DNA of 64,000 bases, from positions 2,268,073-2,332,072 of the forward strand of contig NC_087063.1 in the NCBI RefSeq assembly GCF_963678635.1. The letters run 5' to 3'. The notes below the pieces were generated by a model that made no database searches, was not told where the DNA came from, and saw only the letters and a program-made list of their open reading frames with translations. Source of the DNA: Symsagittifera roscoffensis. Lineage: Eukaryota; Xenacoelomorpha; Acoela; Convolutidae. Each line of letters starts with the position of its first letter. The stretch's first letter is position 1. The position numbers were made by a program, and so were the translations under genes. Positions 1-12,100 of this stretch are shown piece by piece.

Positions 1-395
1 ACCAGAAGGCTCAAATTAACTAAATTATATGCAAAAATAGTGAGCTCATGCCTGGGTCTCACTATCCCCAGACCATGAGGTCACTCCTAAAAACAGGGCT
101 ACTACTATTTATTATATTACGATTGTTTCTGTTCAGTAGATAAAAATCATCATCTTCATCGAAGATGGATCAACCCTTTCCCTCACTCCTAGCTTCTCAT
201 TCTCTGAAAATGAATCGGGATGTTAATTAAATTCAACTCAGGACATGACCAGGAAGCTAAAAGTTTATATATAACAATATGAGTTCTGGGCCCGAGAACC
301 CTCCGGATTCTGGAATCCGCGGAAATTGCACTCCTATTTCTTTCCGGAAGGCTGGACACGCCGTCAGAACACCCTTCCCTTCTCTCGGGTTCTAC

Positions 396-429
396 GTTGT
401 AACGATTGTAGCGGCACAATCGTTACAAC
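396..429. repeat. 14-bp perfect inverted repeat, present in each 2.76-kb unit
   Basis: Arms GTTGTAACGATTGT and ACAATCGTTACAAC surround a 6-base spacer. Identical copies lie at 3155-3188 and 5912-5945. It could form a short hairpin or cruciform. No function is evident. Confidence 0.9.
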
Positions 430-754
430 TCGGAGTGGTTCTTGACAATCTCCAATTACAATTTCTGTTTGTTGTCGTTTTCTCGTAGTTGTTTTCAATG
501 CCACTATTATTGTTGTTTTGCCGTTTCAGTGTGTGTGAAATATAAAAAGGTTAGAATTTCAGTTAAAACTAATCCTTCCCGATTTGTCTAAGCGGTCAAA
601 TAACGCTGCTTATCCATTAAAACCAGCGATCTTCCTGGTTAAATGTTCTTTTTCTGATCGATAAAAATTCGATTGCGAAACCGCATTTTCGTACATTCTG
701 GTCGAATGTCACAAGTCTTTCAGAAAAGCAAATATTAGCCATAAGTTTTTTGCT

Positions 755-1110
755 TGCACTTTATTAGATTTTTCCAAAATGCTCGACTCTTTTGATCATA
801 AGTTCCCAAAGCAAAAAACTTATAAATCTGTTTCTTTTTTCTGAAAAGGCAATGGAAATGATAAATTTTTTCATTGCAAAACGTAAAGAGAAATCAATTG
901 ACATCAATTTTGATTCAAATTGAATTTTATTGCACCAAGCTGTCCCTCGGCAAGCTTTCGGGACTGATAATTTTTAATCTGTTTATCAACGACCTAAGCA
1001 AACAATTAGCAACCTCATGCAAATTAGTACAGTACGCAGATGACACGCCACGCGTAAATCAAAACGCCGGTTTAGCTACAAAACTACTAGAAAAAAATTG
1101 CAGAAGTTAA
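755..1110 (+). pseudogene. Non-LTR (LINE) reverse transcriptase fragment, unit 1
   Basis: From 755 a short frame reads LLDFSKMLDSFDHK, matching the RT motif A region of CR1/Jockey/RTE-like LINEs (consensus FLDLSKAFDTVDH). After a stop and a frame change, 874-1110 carries LSGLIIFNLFINDLSK followed by YADDT, the block just before motif C and the catalytic YxDD motif. Only the centre of the RT is left, with no endonuclease and no 3' part. The frame break and the short length make it a dead fragment carried along by the tandem repeat rather than a gene. Confidence 0.8.
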
Positions 1111-1691
1111 TCTTTTATTATGCCTTCATTACGACTGAACACTTCAATCAACCTCAATTGTTCTTTTTACCTATTTATGAATTTTTTGTTGGTTCCAGAA
1201 ACTTTCGATGTCGGTCCAAAAATCCAGTTCTCAATCTCCTCACAGAATGACTCATTTTTTGCTTATTGATAAGCGTTTTGCTTGAAATTACTTTTTTGAT
1301 CTATTTGTTTTTCTGTTTCCAAATTTTTTACATCTGAAGTTTTGACTAGATATGAATCGTACATTTGCTCTGATGTTAATTTTGGGCGACCCAAAGTTTT
1401 GAACTTCTGAAAAATTGGTATTTGACCAAAATTGTCAACGATTCCCTATTATAACACGAACTGCTCCCTCTTCCTATCTTATAGATATGCTCGCGCATCT
1501 GCTGCGAGTTTTGTGTTTTGACGTTCCAAAGTTTCTGCTGGAGGTTGTTTTCGAAAATGTCTGGCTTTTTAATTGACCTATTGTGATAGATAAACTATAG
1601 ATGAACTATTGATACCCTGATATTACTGTAACGTGTGGTCAGGACTGTGAAAAATGTATTCAAATCTTTTTTTTTCATAAAAATAAATCTA

Positions 1692-1692
<1 letters not shown>

Positions 1693-1725
<33 letters not shown>
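1693..1725. repeat. (ATCT)n microsatellite
   Basis: A tetranucleotide run that recurs at the same place in the other units (about 4448-4481 and 7207-7254). The third copy is longest and carries a GTCT interruption. Confidence 0.9.
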
Positions 1726-3513
1726 ATACTAAATTTAAATGCAAGTGACAGCTATCTACCCATGTGTAAACTATATCGTATATTGCAATGGTTAAGATTT
1801 TTTTTGATTTTCCTGTTTGAATTCTGGGTTTTTTTTACCAATTTTGAAATTAGCAACCCAATATTGGGATGCTGACAGGACTTCCCCATGTTTTGGGATT
1901 TTGGCCTCCGTATATGAATAACCAAATCCTTTTAGTTTAAGAGATACGGCAATTTTCGATATATTTCAAAAATTTCTAGAACACTTAAATTTGAAAAATT
2001 TTAAAAAATTTGAAATTATCAACCTTGTAGTTGGGTGCTGTCAAGGTACTCTCACTGGCTGCGAATGTTTCCGCTGAGTATGACTGCTCAAATCTTTAGT
2101 TTTCGAGATATGACGTTTTTCTAGGATTTTTTAAAGAAATTAGATTTAAAAATTCACAAAATTTGAAGTTCCCATCTCTATGGTAAAGCTCTGTCAAGGT
2201 ACTCCCAAGAGTTGCGTTTTTTGCCTCCAAATATGACTGCTCAAATCGTTGTACTTTTCGAGATACGGTTTTTTTTGTGATTTTCTCAAAAAAAACATTC
2301 TGATAATTTAAATTCAACTTTTTTCTTCAACTTTTTTCTTCTTTTTGAATGAACATCTGAAAAATTAATATCTTTCACTATAAGCTTTAAAAACCATTGT
2401 CACACTCTTATACAGAAAAGATGATCTAGATTTATCAAAAAACTACAGGCGAAGCTCTTTAATGGGGGCATCAACGTAAGTTTTCGATAAACGTTTGTAG
2501 AATTATTCAAATGAACATTTTTTTGCAACACTCACTTTACTTCGCAACCATTAATTCAATAATTGATGCACTTTCAAGTTGCATTGAATTGTAACATTCG
2601 CCCGGAAGTACATATCGACGGAAAATAAAACTAGGTTCTAAAACGACTGGCTAGCGTCTAAACACAGCTCTACATGCTTTTCACCGTCTCTGCCAAGCCA
2701 GTTCTTGTGGTGGTTTTCCTAACATCGGGTCGACAAAACGTTACTGCTCTCCGGCTTCGACCAGAAGGCTCAAATTAACTAAATTATATGCAAAAATAGT
2801 GAGCTCATGCCTGGGTCTCACTATCCCCAGACCATGAGGTCACTCCTAAAAACAGGGCTACTACTATTTATTATATTACGATTGTTTCTGTTCAGTAGAT
2901 AAAAATCATCATCTCCATCGAAGATGGATCAACCCTTTCCCTCACTCCTAGCTTCTCATTCTCTGAAAATGAATCGGGATGTTAATTAAATTCAACTCAG
3001 GACATGACTAGGAAGCTAAAAGTTTATATATAACAATATGAGTTCTGGGCCCGAGACCCCTCCGGATTCTGGAATCCGCGGAAATTGCACTCCTATTTCT
3101 TTCCGGAAGGCTTGACACGCCGTCAAAACACCCTTCCCTTCTCTCGGGTTCTACGTTGTAACGATTGTAGCGGCACAATCGTTACAACTCGGAGTGGTTC
3201 TTGACAATCTCCAATTACAATTTCTGTTTGTTGTCGTTTTCTCGTAGTTGTTTTCAATGCCACTATTATTGTTGTTTCGCCGTTTCAGTGTGTGTGAAAT
3301 ATAAAAAGGTTAGAATTTCAGTTAAAACTAATCCTTCCCGATTTGTCTAAGCGGTCAAATAACGCTGCTTATCCATTAAAACCAGCGATCTTCCTGGTTA
3401 AATGTTCTTTTTCTGATCGATAAAAATTCGATTGCGAAACCGCATTTTCGTACATTCTGGTCGAATGTCACAAGTCTTTCAGAAAAGCAAATATTAGCCA
3501 TAAGTTTTTTGCT

Positions 3514-3868
3514 TGCACATTATTAGATTTTTCCAAAATGCTCGACTCTTTTAATCATAAGTTCCCAAAGCAAAAAACTTATAAATCTGTTTCTTTTTTC
3601 TGAAAAGGCAATGGAAATGATAAATTTTTCATTGCAAAACGTAAAGAGAAATCAATTGACATCAATTTTGATTCAAATTGAATTTTATTGCACCAAGCTG
3701 TCCCTCGGCAAGCTTTCGGGACTGATGATTTTTAATCTGTTTATCAACGACCTAAGCAAACAATTAGCAACCTCATGCAAATTAGTACAGTACGCAGATG
3801 ACACGCCACGCGTAAATCAAAACGCCGGTTTAGCTACAAAACTACTAGAAAAAAATTGCAGAAGGTAA
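3514..3868 (+). pseudogene. Non-LTR reverse transcriptase fragment, unit 2
   Basis: This is the second copy of the same RT remnant, with the same frame break. The downstream part is open from 3611 and holds the FINDLSK and YADDT motifs. The motif A segment reads FNHK here instead of FDHK, a single-base difference from the other two units. It arose by tandem duplication of the unit, not by separate retrotransposition. Confidence 0.8.
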
Positions 3869-4448
3869 TCTTTTATTATGCCTTCATTACGACTGAACAC
3901 TTCAATCAACCTCAATTGTTCTTTTTACCTATTTATGAATTTTTTGTTGGCTCCAGAAACTTTCGATGTCGGTCCAAAAATTCAGTTCTCAATCTCCTCA
4001 CAGAATGACTCATTTTTTGCTTATTGATAAGCGTTTTGCTTGAAATTACTTTTTTGATCTATTTGTTTTTCTGTTTCCAAATTTTTTACATCTGAAGTTT
4101 TGACTAGATATGAATCGTACATTTGCTCTGATGTTAATTTTGGGCGACCCAAAGTTTTGAACTTCTGAAAAATTGGTATTTGACCAAAATTGTCAACGAT
4201 TCCCTATTATAACACGAACTGCTCCCTCTTCCTATCATATAGATATGCTCGCGCATCTGCTGCGAGTTTTGTGTTTTGACGTTCCAAAGTTTCTGCTGGA
4301 GGTTGTTTTCGAAAATGTCTGGCTTTTTAATTGACCTATTGTTATAGATAAACTATAGATGAACTATTGATACCCTGATATTACTGTAACGTGTGGTCAG
4401 GACTGTGAAAAATGTATTCAAATGTTTTTTTTCATAAAAATAAATCTA

Positions 4449-4482
<34 letters not shown>

Positions 4483-6270
4483 ATACTAAATTTAAATGCA
4501 AGTGACAGCTATCTACCCATGTGTAAACTATATCGTATATTGCAATGGTTAAGATTTTTTTCGATTTTCCTGTTTGAATTCTGTTTTTTTTACCAATTTT
4601 GAAATTAGTAACCCAATATTGGGATGCTGACAGGACTTCCCCATGTTTTGGGATTTTGGCCTCCGTATATGAATAACCAAATCCTTTTAGTTTAAGAGAT
4701 ACGGCAATTTTCGATATTTTTCAAAAATTTCTAGAACACTTAAATTTGAAAAATTTTAAAAAATTTGAAGTTATCAACCTTGTAGTTGGGTGCTGTCAAG
4801 GTACTCTCACTGGCTCTGCGAATGTTTCCGCTGAGTATGACTGCTCAAATCTTTAGTTTTCGAGATATGACGTTTTTCTAGGATTGTTTAAAGAAATTAG
4901 ATTTAAAAATTCACAAAATTTGAAGTTCCCATCTCTATGGTAAAGCTCTGTCAAGGTACTCTCAAGAGTTGCGTTTTTTGCCTCCAAATATGACTGCTGA
5001 AATCGTTGTACTTTTCGAGATACGGGTTTTTTTGTGATTTTCTCAAAAAAAAATTTCTGATAATTTAAATTCAACTTTTTTCTTCAACTTTTTTCTTCTT
5101 TTTGAATGAACATCTGAAAAATTAATATCTTTCACTATAAGCTTTAAAAACCATTGTCACACTCTTATACAGAAAAGATGATCTAGATTTATCAAAAAAC
5201 TACAGGCGAAGCTCTTTAATGGGGGCATCAACGTAAGTTTTCGATAAACGTTTGTAGAATTATTCAAATGAACATTTTTTTGCAACACTCACTTTACTTC
5301 GCAACCATTAATTCAATAATTGATGCACTTTCAAGTTGCATTGAATTGTAACATTCGCCCGGAAGTACATATCGACGGAAAATAAAGCTAGGTTCTAAAA
5401 CGACTGGCTAGCGTCTAAACACAGCTCTACATGCTTTTCACCGTCTCTGCCAAGCCAGTTCTTGTGGTGGTTTTCCTAACATCGGGTCGACAAAACGTTA
5501 CTGCTCTCCGGCTTCGACCAGAAGGCTCAAATTAACTAAATTATATGCAAAAATAGTGAGCTCATGCCTGGGTCTCACTATCCCCAGACCATGAGGTCAC
5601 TCCTAAAAACAGGGCTACTACTATTTATTATATTACGATTGTTTCTGTTCAGTAGATAAAAATCATCATCTCCATCGAAGATGGATCAACCCTTTCCCTC
5701 ACTCCTAGCTTCTCATTCTCTGAAAATGAATCGGGATGTTAATTAAATTCAACTCAGGACATGACTAGGAAGCTAAAAGTTTATATATAACAATATGAGT
5801 TCTGGGCCCGAGACCCCTCCGGATTCTGGAATCCGCGGAAATTGCACTCCTATTTCTTTCCGGAAGGCTTGACACGCCGTCAAAACACCCTTCCCTTCTC
5901 TCGGGTTCTACGTTGTAACGATTGTAGCGGCACAATCGTTACAACTCGGAGTGGTTCTTGACAATCTCCAATTACAATTTCTGTTTGTTGTCGTTTTCTC
6001 GTAGTTGTTTTCAATGCCACTATTATTGTTGTTTCGCCGTTTCAGTGTGTGTGAAATATAAAAAGGTTAGAATTTCAGTTAAAACTAATCCTTCCCGATT
6101 TGTCTAAGCGGTCAAATAACGCTGCTTATCCATTAAAACCAGCGATCTTCCTGGTTAAATGTTCTTTTTCTGATCGATAAAAATTCGATTGCGAAACCGC
6201 ATTTTCGTACATTCTGGTCGAATGTCACAAGTCTTTCAGAAAAGCAAATATTAGCCATAAGTTTTTTGCT

Positions 6271-6626
6271 TGCACATTATTAGATTTTTCCAAAATGCTC
6301 GACTCTTTTGATCATAAGTTCCCAAAGCAAAAAACTTATAAATCTGTTTCTTTTTTCTGAAAAGGCAATGGAAATGATAAATTTTTTCATTGCAAAACGT
6401 AAAGAGAAATCAATTGACATCAATTTTGATTCAAATTGAATTGTATTGCACCAAGCTGTCCCTCGGCAAGCTTTCGGGACTGATGATTTTTAATCTGTTT
6501 ATCAACGACCTAAGCAAACAATTAGCAACCTCATGCAAATTAGTACAGTACGCAGATGACACGCCACGCGTAAATCAAAACGCCGGTTTAGCTACAAAAC
6601 TACTAGAAAAAAATTGCAGAAGGTAA
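6271..6626 (+). pseudogene. Non-LTR reverse transcriptase fragment, unit 3
   Basis: This is the third copy of the remnant, with motif A from 6271 and the FINDLSK and YADDT part open at 6390-6626. It shares its state with units 1 and 2, including the frameshift between the two motif blocks, so the damage predates the amplification. Confidence 0.8.
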
Positions 6627-7207
6627 TCTTTTATTATGCCTTCATTACGACTGAACACTTCAATCAACCTCAATTGTTCTTTTTACCTATTTATGAATTT
6701 TTTGTTGGCTCCAGAAACTTTCGATGTCGGTCCAAAAATTCAGTTCTCAATCTCCTCACAGAATGACTCATTTTTTGCTTATTGATAAGCGTTTTGCTTG
6801 AAATTACTTTTTTGATCTATTTGTTTTTCTGTTTCCAAATTTTTTACATCTGAAGTTTTGACTAGATATGAATCGTACATTTGCTCTGATGTTAATTTTG
6901 GGCGACCCAAAGTTTTGAACTTCTGAAAAATTGGTATTTGACCAAAATTGTCAACGATTCCCTATTATAACACGAACTGCTCCCTCTTCCTATCATATAG
7001 ATATGCTCGCGCATCTGCTGCGAGTTTTGTGTTTTGACGTTCCAAAGTTTCTGCTGGAAGTTGTTTTCGAAAATGTCTGGCTTTTTAATTGACCTATTGT
7101 GATAGATAAACTATAGATGAACTATTGATACCCTGATATTACTGTAACCTGTGGTCAAGACTGTGAAAAATGTATTCAAATCTTTTTTTTTCATAAAAAT
7201 AAATCTA

Positions 7208-7240
<33 letters not shown>

Positions 7241-7369
7241 GTCTATCTATCTATACTTAATTTAAATGCAAGTGACAGCTATCTACCCATGTGTAAACTA
7301 TATCGTATATTGCAATGGTTAAGATTTTTTCCGATTTTCCTGTTTGAATTCTGTGTTTTTTTACCAAGT

Positions 7370-8720
7370 TTGAAATTAGCAACCCAATAATGGGATGCTG
7401 ACAGGACTTCCCCATGTTTTGGGATTTTGGCCTCCGTATATGAATAACCAAATCCTTTTAGTTTAAGAGATACGGCAATTTTCGATATATTTCAAAAATT
7501 TCTAGAACACTTAAATTTGAAAAATTTTAAAAAATTTGAAATTATCAACCTTGTAGTTGGGTGCTGTCAAGGTACTCTCACTGGCTGTGAATGTTTCCGC
7601 TGAGTATGACTGCCCAAATCTTTAGTTTTCTAGATATGACGTTTTTCTAGGATTTTTTAAAGAACTTAAATTTTGAAATTCACAAAATTTGAAGTTCCCA
7701 TCTCTATGGTAAAGCTCTGCCAAGGTACTCCCAAGAGTTGCGTTTTTTGCCTCCAAATATGATTGCTCAAATTGTTGTACTTTTCGAGATATGGGTTTTT
7801 TGTGATTTTCTCAAAAAAAATTTATGATAATTTAAATTCAACTTTTTTCTTCAAAATTTGAAATTCCGATTTTTGTAGTAGGGGCCTTCAGTGTACTCTC
7901 AAGATCTCAGGAGTTGCGAGTCTTGCCTCCAAATATGCCTGCTCAAATTCTAGTAGTTTCCGAGATATGATGTTTTCTGATTTTTATTAAAATTTTTCAG
8001 AAAACTTGGATTTAAAAAAATTCAAAAAGATTTGAATTTCTTGACCTTGTAGTCAAGTACTGTGAAGGGTACTCACAGGAGCTCCATGTTGAAAGTTTTG
8101 CGTCCTAAAGCGACTGCTCTTATACTTTGAGTTTCCGAGATGTGACGTTTTGTTGTCAGTTTTTTCAAATATTCAAAGAACCCTTATTTCAGGCTTTGTA
8201 GGGCACTCCTAGGGGTTGCAATTTTTTCTTTAAAATCTGACTGCTTGAATCCTCGTAGTTTTCGAGATATGACGTTTTGTTCAGAAAACTTAAATTTGAT
8301 TTTTTTTTAAAATTTGGAATACCTAACCATAAAGTTGGGGGCTGTCAGAGTACTCTCAGGGGTTGCGAATCTTGGGCACTTATCTTGGTTTTTCAAAATT
8401 TTTTTAAAAAACTTCAATTTGAAGTTTCTCAATTTCTGAAGTTCTCAGCCATGTATTTGGGTACTCTGAGTACTCTCAGAAGTTGCAAATGTTGCGTCCA
8501 AATGCGGCTGCTCAATTGCTTTTAGTTTCTGAGATGTGACGTGTTGCTGTCGCTTTCAACGAACTTCGAGATTAAAAAATTCACAAAATTGTATGGTTTT
8601 TCAAAATTTGAATTAATAAAAGTTAAATAAATAACTTAGCAAAATTTGAAATTACCAACACTGTAATTGGGTGCTGTCAGAGTACACTCAAAGGATGCAG
8701 ATATTATTTCCAATATATGC
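7370..8720. repeat. Diverged ~155-bp minisatellite array
   Basis: Each unit has the same order of landmarks: AAATTTGAA, a phrase like GTTGGGTGCTGTCAAGGTA, CTCTCAAGAGTTGCG, CCAAATATGACTGCTCAAAT and TTTCGAGATATGACGTTTT. About eight units can be followed here with growing divergence to the right. Shorter stretches of two to three units lie at 1847-2310 and 4600-5075 inside the 2.76-kb repeat. No coding sequence is seen. Confidence 0.75.
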
Positions 8721-9134
8721 GATTTCTTATGAGTTGTCATAAATTCGACGCTAAGTTACACGCTAGTATATTTTTATTTCATCGGTAAAATATATCTATT
8801 AAATATATTTTTGGTATTTCTTCTACAAAAAATGTGTTTAGAGAATCATTTATTGATAATCGCGTTCACGGTCATTACATTCCAGAGACCTATATTACAT
8901 ACAAAAAAGGTTGTCCCTCGAAATTAATGGAAAGAACACATTTCCGACGATCGCGAAGAACTTAATCAAAAATAATTTTTACAATAATTATTATGATAAA
9001 TTAATTGTTTTGTTTTTCTCTGTCAAAAATAGTTAATTGTATTGTTTTCATTGCCAAAATATTTAAGTTCAATAAATTTCGTTACAGCCCTGCCTGTGGT
9101 CATCTTGAAATTACCGAAAGTTTTTAGGATAGGA
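8721..9134. other. Ubiquilin 5' flank
   Basis: AT-rich sequence between the minisatellite and the ubiquilin start codon. It should hold the promoter and 5' UTR of the gene, but no TATA box, initiator or upstream in-frame ATG could be assigned. Confidence 0.4.
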
Positions 9135-12100
9135 ATGGCTGACTCGCCGACCATAAAAATCTTTATCAAAACTCCTAATGATAAGCTTACAGAGGAAACA
9201 AAAGATCGACTAGGGATTGAAGTTAGTCCAGACGAAAAAGTATCCAAGGTTTGTTTGCTATTGCGCGTTTAATATGCGCTCCTTAGTTTTCTACTTGTGT
9301 CAAATTTTGTTTGCTAATTTTGTCTTTGTTTGCAGGTCAAAACCCTCGTGGCAGAGCGGCATAATGCAACCGGGAAAACTATTCTTCTGATATATGCCGG
9401 GAAAATTTTGAAGGACGAAGACACTTTATCTGCTCTAGGTATTTCATGCTTTTTGATTGAATTTCATCTCATAAATCAAGCAGCTTTGTTTTTAAATCTA
9501 AAACTTATTTCAAGTGTTTGCCGCTTTTTCATTTTTGTTTTGGAAAACACATCTTTGTAGACATGACTACTTTTGTTTACCTAGGCATAAAAGACGGCTG
9601 TGCCGTACACATGGTAATCAGAGGGCAGAACACAGCAACCAATACCTCTGCTGCTGCTCCCAACAGTTCAGCTTCTACTAATTCCAACGTATCATCCAAT
9701 AACTCAACCTCGAATACTAACCCCACACAGAACACGAGGCCAGGAGGAGCTGCGGGTCTGGGAAGCGCCGCCGGGTTCAACATGTTTGGATCTGGGGGAG
9801 CAGGAGGAATGGGTGGGGACTTTGGACAGATGCAACGCCAAATGCAGCAGCAAATGAGGGGTGAGCTCAATATAATATATTACAAAATATTTCAATTCTG
9901 GATCTTTATTAACACGATCCGCTTATACACGATCCGTTTGTAAGTAGGCATGCATTAATTATTGTTTAGACAACCCGCAGCTGTTGCGACAGATAATGGA
10001 CGACCCGATGGTGCAGAGCATGATGAGTAACCCGGACTTAATGAGAAACCTCATGATGAGCAATCCACAGATGCAGCAGGTCATCCAGGTAAGTCCTCAG
10101 CGATAACCGAAAGTTTTCAGATTTTAATTTGACAGAATGTAATTCGTATTATTTTTGTATTATGTAGTCTAGTGTTTTTTTTCTGAAGCAATGACTTATT
10201 GTCTTAAAATACGTTCTAGGTTTTTATGGTTATAGTTAACGTGAAATCTGGAGGTGTTTGAAGTGTCCAATGCAGATGGTTTCAACTGAGCGTATATATA
10301 AGCAAATGATTGATGTTTAGCAAAACCCCGAGATAAACCACCTGCTGAACAACCCGAGTCTTATGAGGCAGACAATGGAGATTGCGAGGAACCCTGCAAT
10401 GAGGGACGAGATGATTCGACACCAGGATAGAGCCATGTCAAACCTCGAGAATCTACCAGGGGGCTTCGACGCCCTCTCTCGACTATTCAACGACGTCCAG
10501 GTACCTTCAAAATCCTTTCCTTCGATAGGTTTTCCTAGTTTTATGTCCTTGTTTCATATTCATTACACTTGCGAGAGCAACTGTCTTGTTTTTCAGTGAA
10601 AGTCAAGTTACGTACTTCGAAAGTGTCTGTCGAATTGGGTGGAAATTAGTTTAATTTTCAAGTTAGACTTAACTTATAGTTTTAAGCGGAATAAAGAAAT
10701 TACCCATTAATCCAGTAATATTAATTGATTGTCAGTTGTAAACATTTACAGTGGTAGAAATAAAGGAAATGAGTTTTTTAGGAAAAAAATACATTGCTAC
10801 TCCAATTTTTTCTTGGCGGTTTCATTGTTCATGAGTGCTTTTCGATTGTATGTTGAATGTTAAATGATTATTCATTCAACTTATAGGAACCAATGCTAAA
10901 CGCTGCTCAAGAACAGTTCGGAGGCAGCAATCCCTTCGCAGCTCTGGCCGAAAATAATACCAATTCCATAAACAGCCAACAAGGTAGAGAAAACAACGAA
11001 CCCTTGCCCAATCCATGGACAGGCGGCGGCGGATCCACTGCAGCAGGAGCAACAACAACAAACTCTACTAGTCAAGGGTCTGCTGATAGTGGAACGGGAG
11101 GCACAACTGGTACAGGACCTGGATCTGGGGCTAATTTGGCTAGTCTATTCGGAGGAGCTGGAGGAATGGGAGGTGGTCCGGACTTCTCGAGCTCACCGGG
11201 AATGCAAAGCTACATGCAGCAGATGATGTCGAATCCTGAACTAATGCAGCAAATGATGAGTTCACCGATGGTTCAAAACATGATGCAACAGATGAGTTCG
11301 AACCCGGCTATGATGCAGCAGATGATTGATAATAACCCCATGTTGAGGAACAACCCGACGGCACGCGAACAGCTCACGTCGCAGGTATTCACATCTGAGG
11401 GGAAAAAAAACGTAGATCTGCGAAAGTGTAGCATCTAGATGTAATGGCGGCATTGCTTTCAAATGTGAACATATCTAAAAAATAAATTACCATCATAACA
11501 TTTATCAAGATTAGATCTAGAAGTAGAAAACGAAAACGGCTTTCAATGGAGTTCGCAATCTGTCTCTTACTTTGTCCAATGACTCAAATCTTATGTTTTA
11601 ATTATTTTTTTATTAATGAATATCGAAACCTGTAAACAGGTTTATTTTTTAAATTTTTCCGTTTTCATCAGGAAGTTTTCATGTCGCCATTTCGAGAGTT
11701 GAGAAAATATCTTTTCCACTTTCCTCAAATTTCAAATTTTATAGTTTCATAATTTTTTTAAACGTGTTATGGCTAAATGCGTGATGCTACCTTCTAAAGT
11801 ATGAAGAACAAATCCGTTCACAATTTTGTTTAAATAGTTTTTCGAATTTGAGTTTAAAATTTGGGAGAAAGTGGAAAATAGCCAAAATATCGCCTTGTGT
11901 TGATTCAATGTATTGTTTATTGTGTAGATGCAAAATCCTGACATGATGCGTCTCATGAGCGACCCAGAGTCCATGGCAGATCTGATGAGTCTCCAACAGA
12001 CCTTCCAAAGACTCTCCTCCAGAGCCCCCGGTCTGTTCAACCCTGCCGCGGGGGCGGGGCTGTCAGGCGCCGCAGCTACTACCCCTGGAACGACGGCACC

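Larger units (their letters stand above)
1..7854. repeat. 2.76-kb tandem repeat, two full units and one truncated unit
   Basis: Unit 1 is 1-2759, unit 2 is 2760-5516 and unit 3 is 5517-7854. All three begin with the same ACCAGAAGGCTCAAATTAAC and match almost base for base, differing by scattered substitutions and one- or two-base indels, so the expansion is recent. Each unit contains, in order, a 14-bp inverted repeat, a broken non-LTR reverse transcriptase fragment, an ATCT microsatellite and two to three diverged ~155-bp subrepeats. Unit 3 lacks the last ~430 bp of the other units and runs directly into a longer array of the same subrepeats, which suggests recombination within the subrepeats. 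The array may continue left of the window. Confidence 0.95.

Noticed and set aside
874..6626. The three RT-like frames as genes
   Set aside because: Each is under 90 codons, is cut off from motif A by a frameshift and lacks the rest of the RT. They are fragments copied with the tandem unit.
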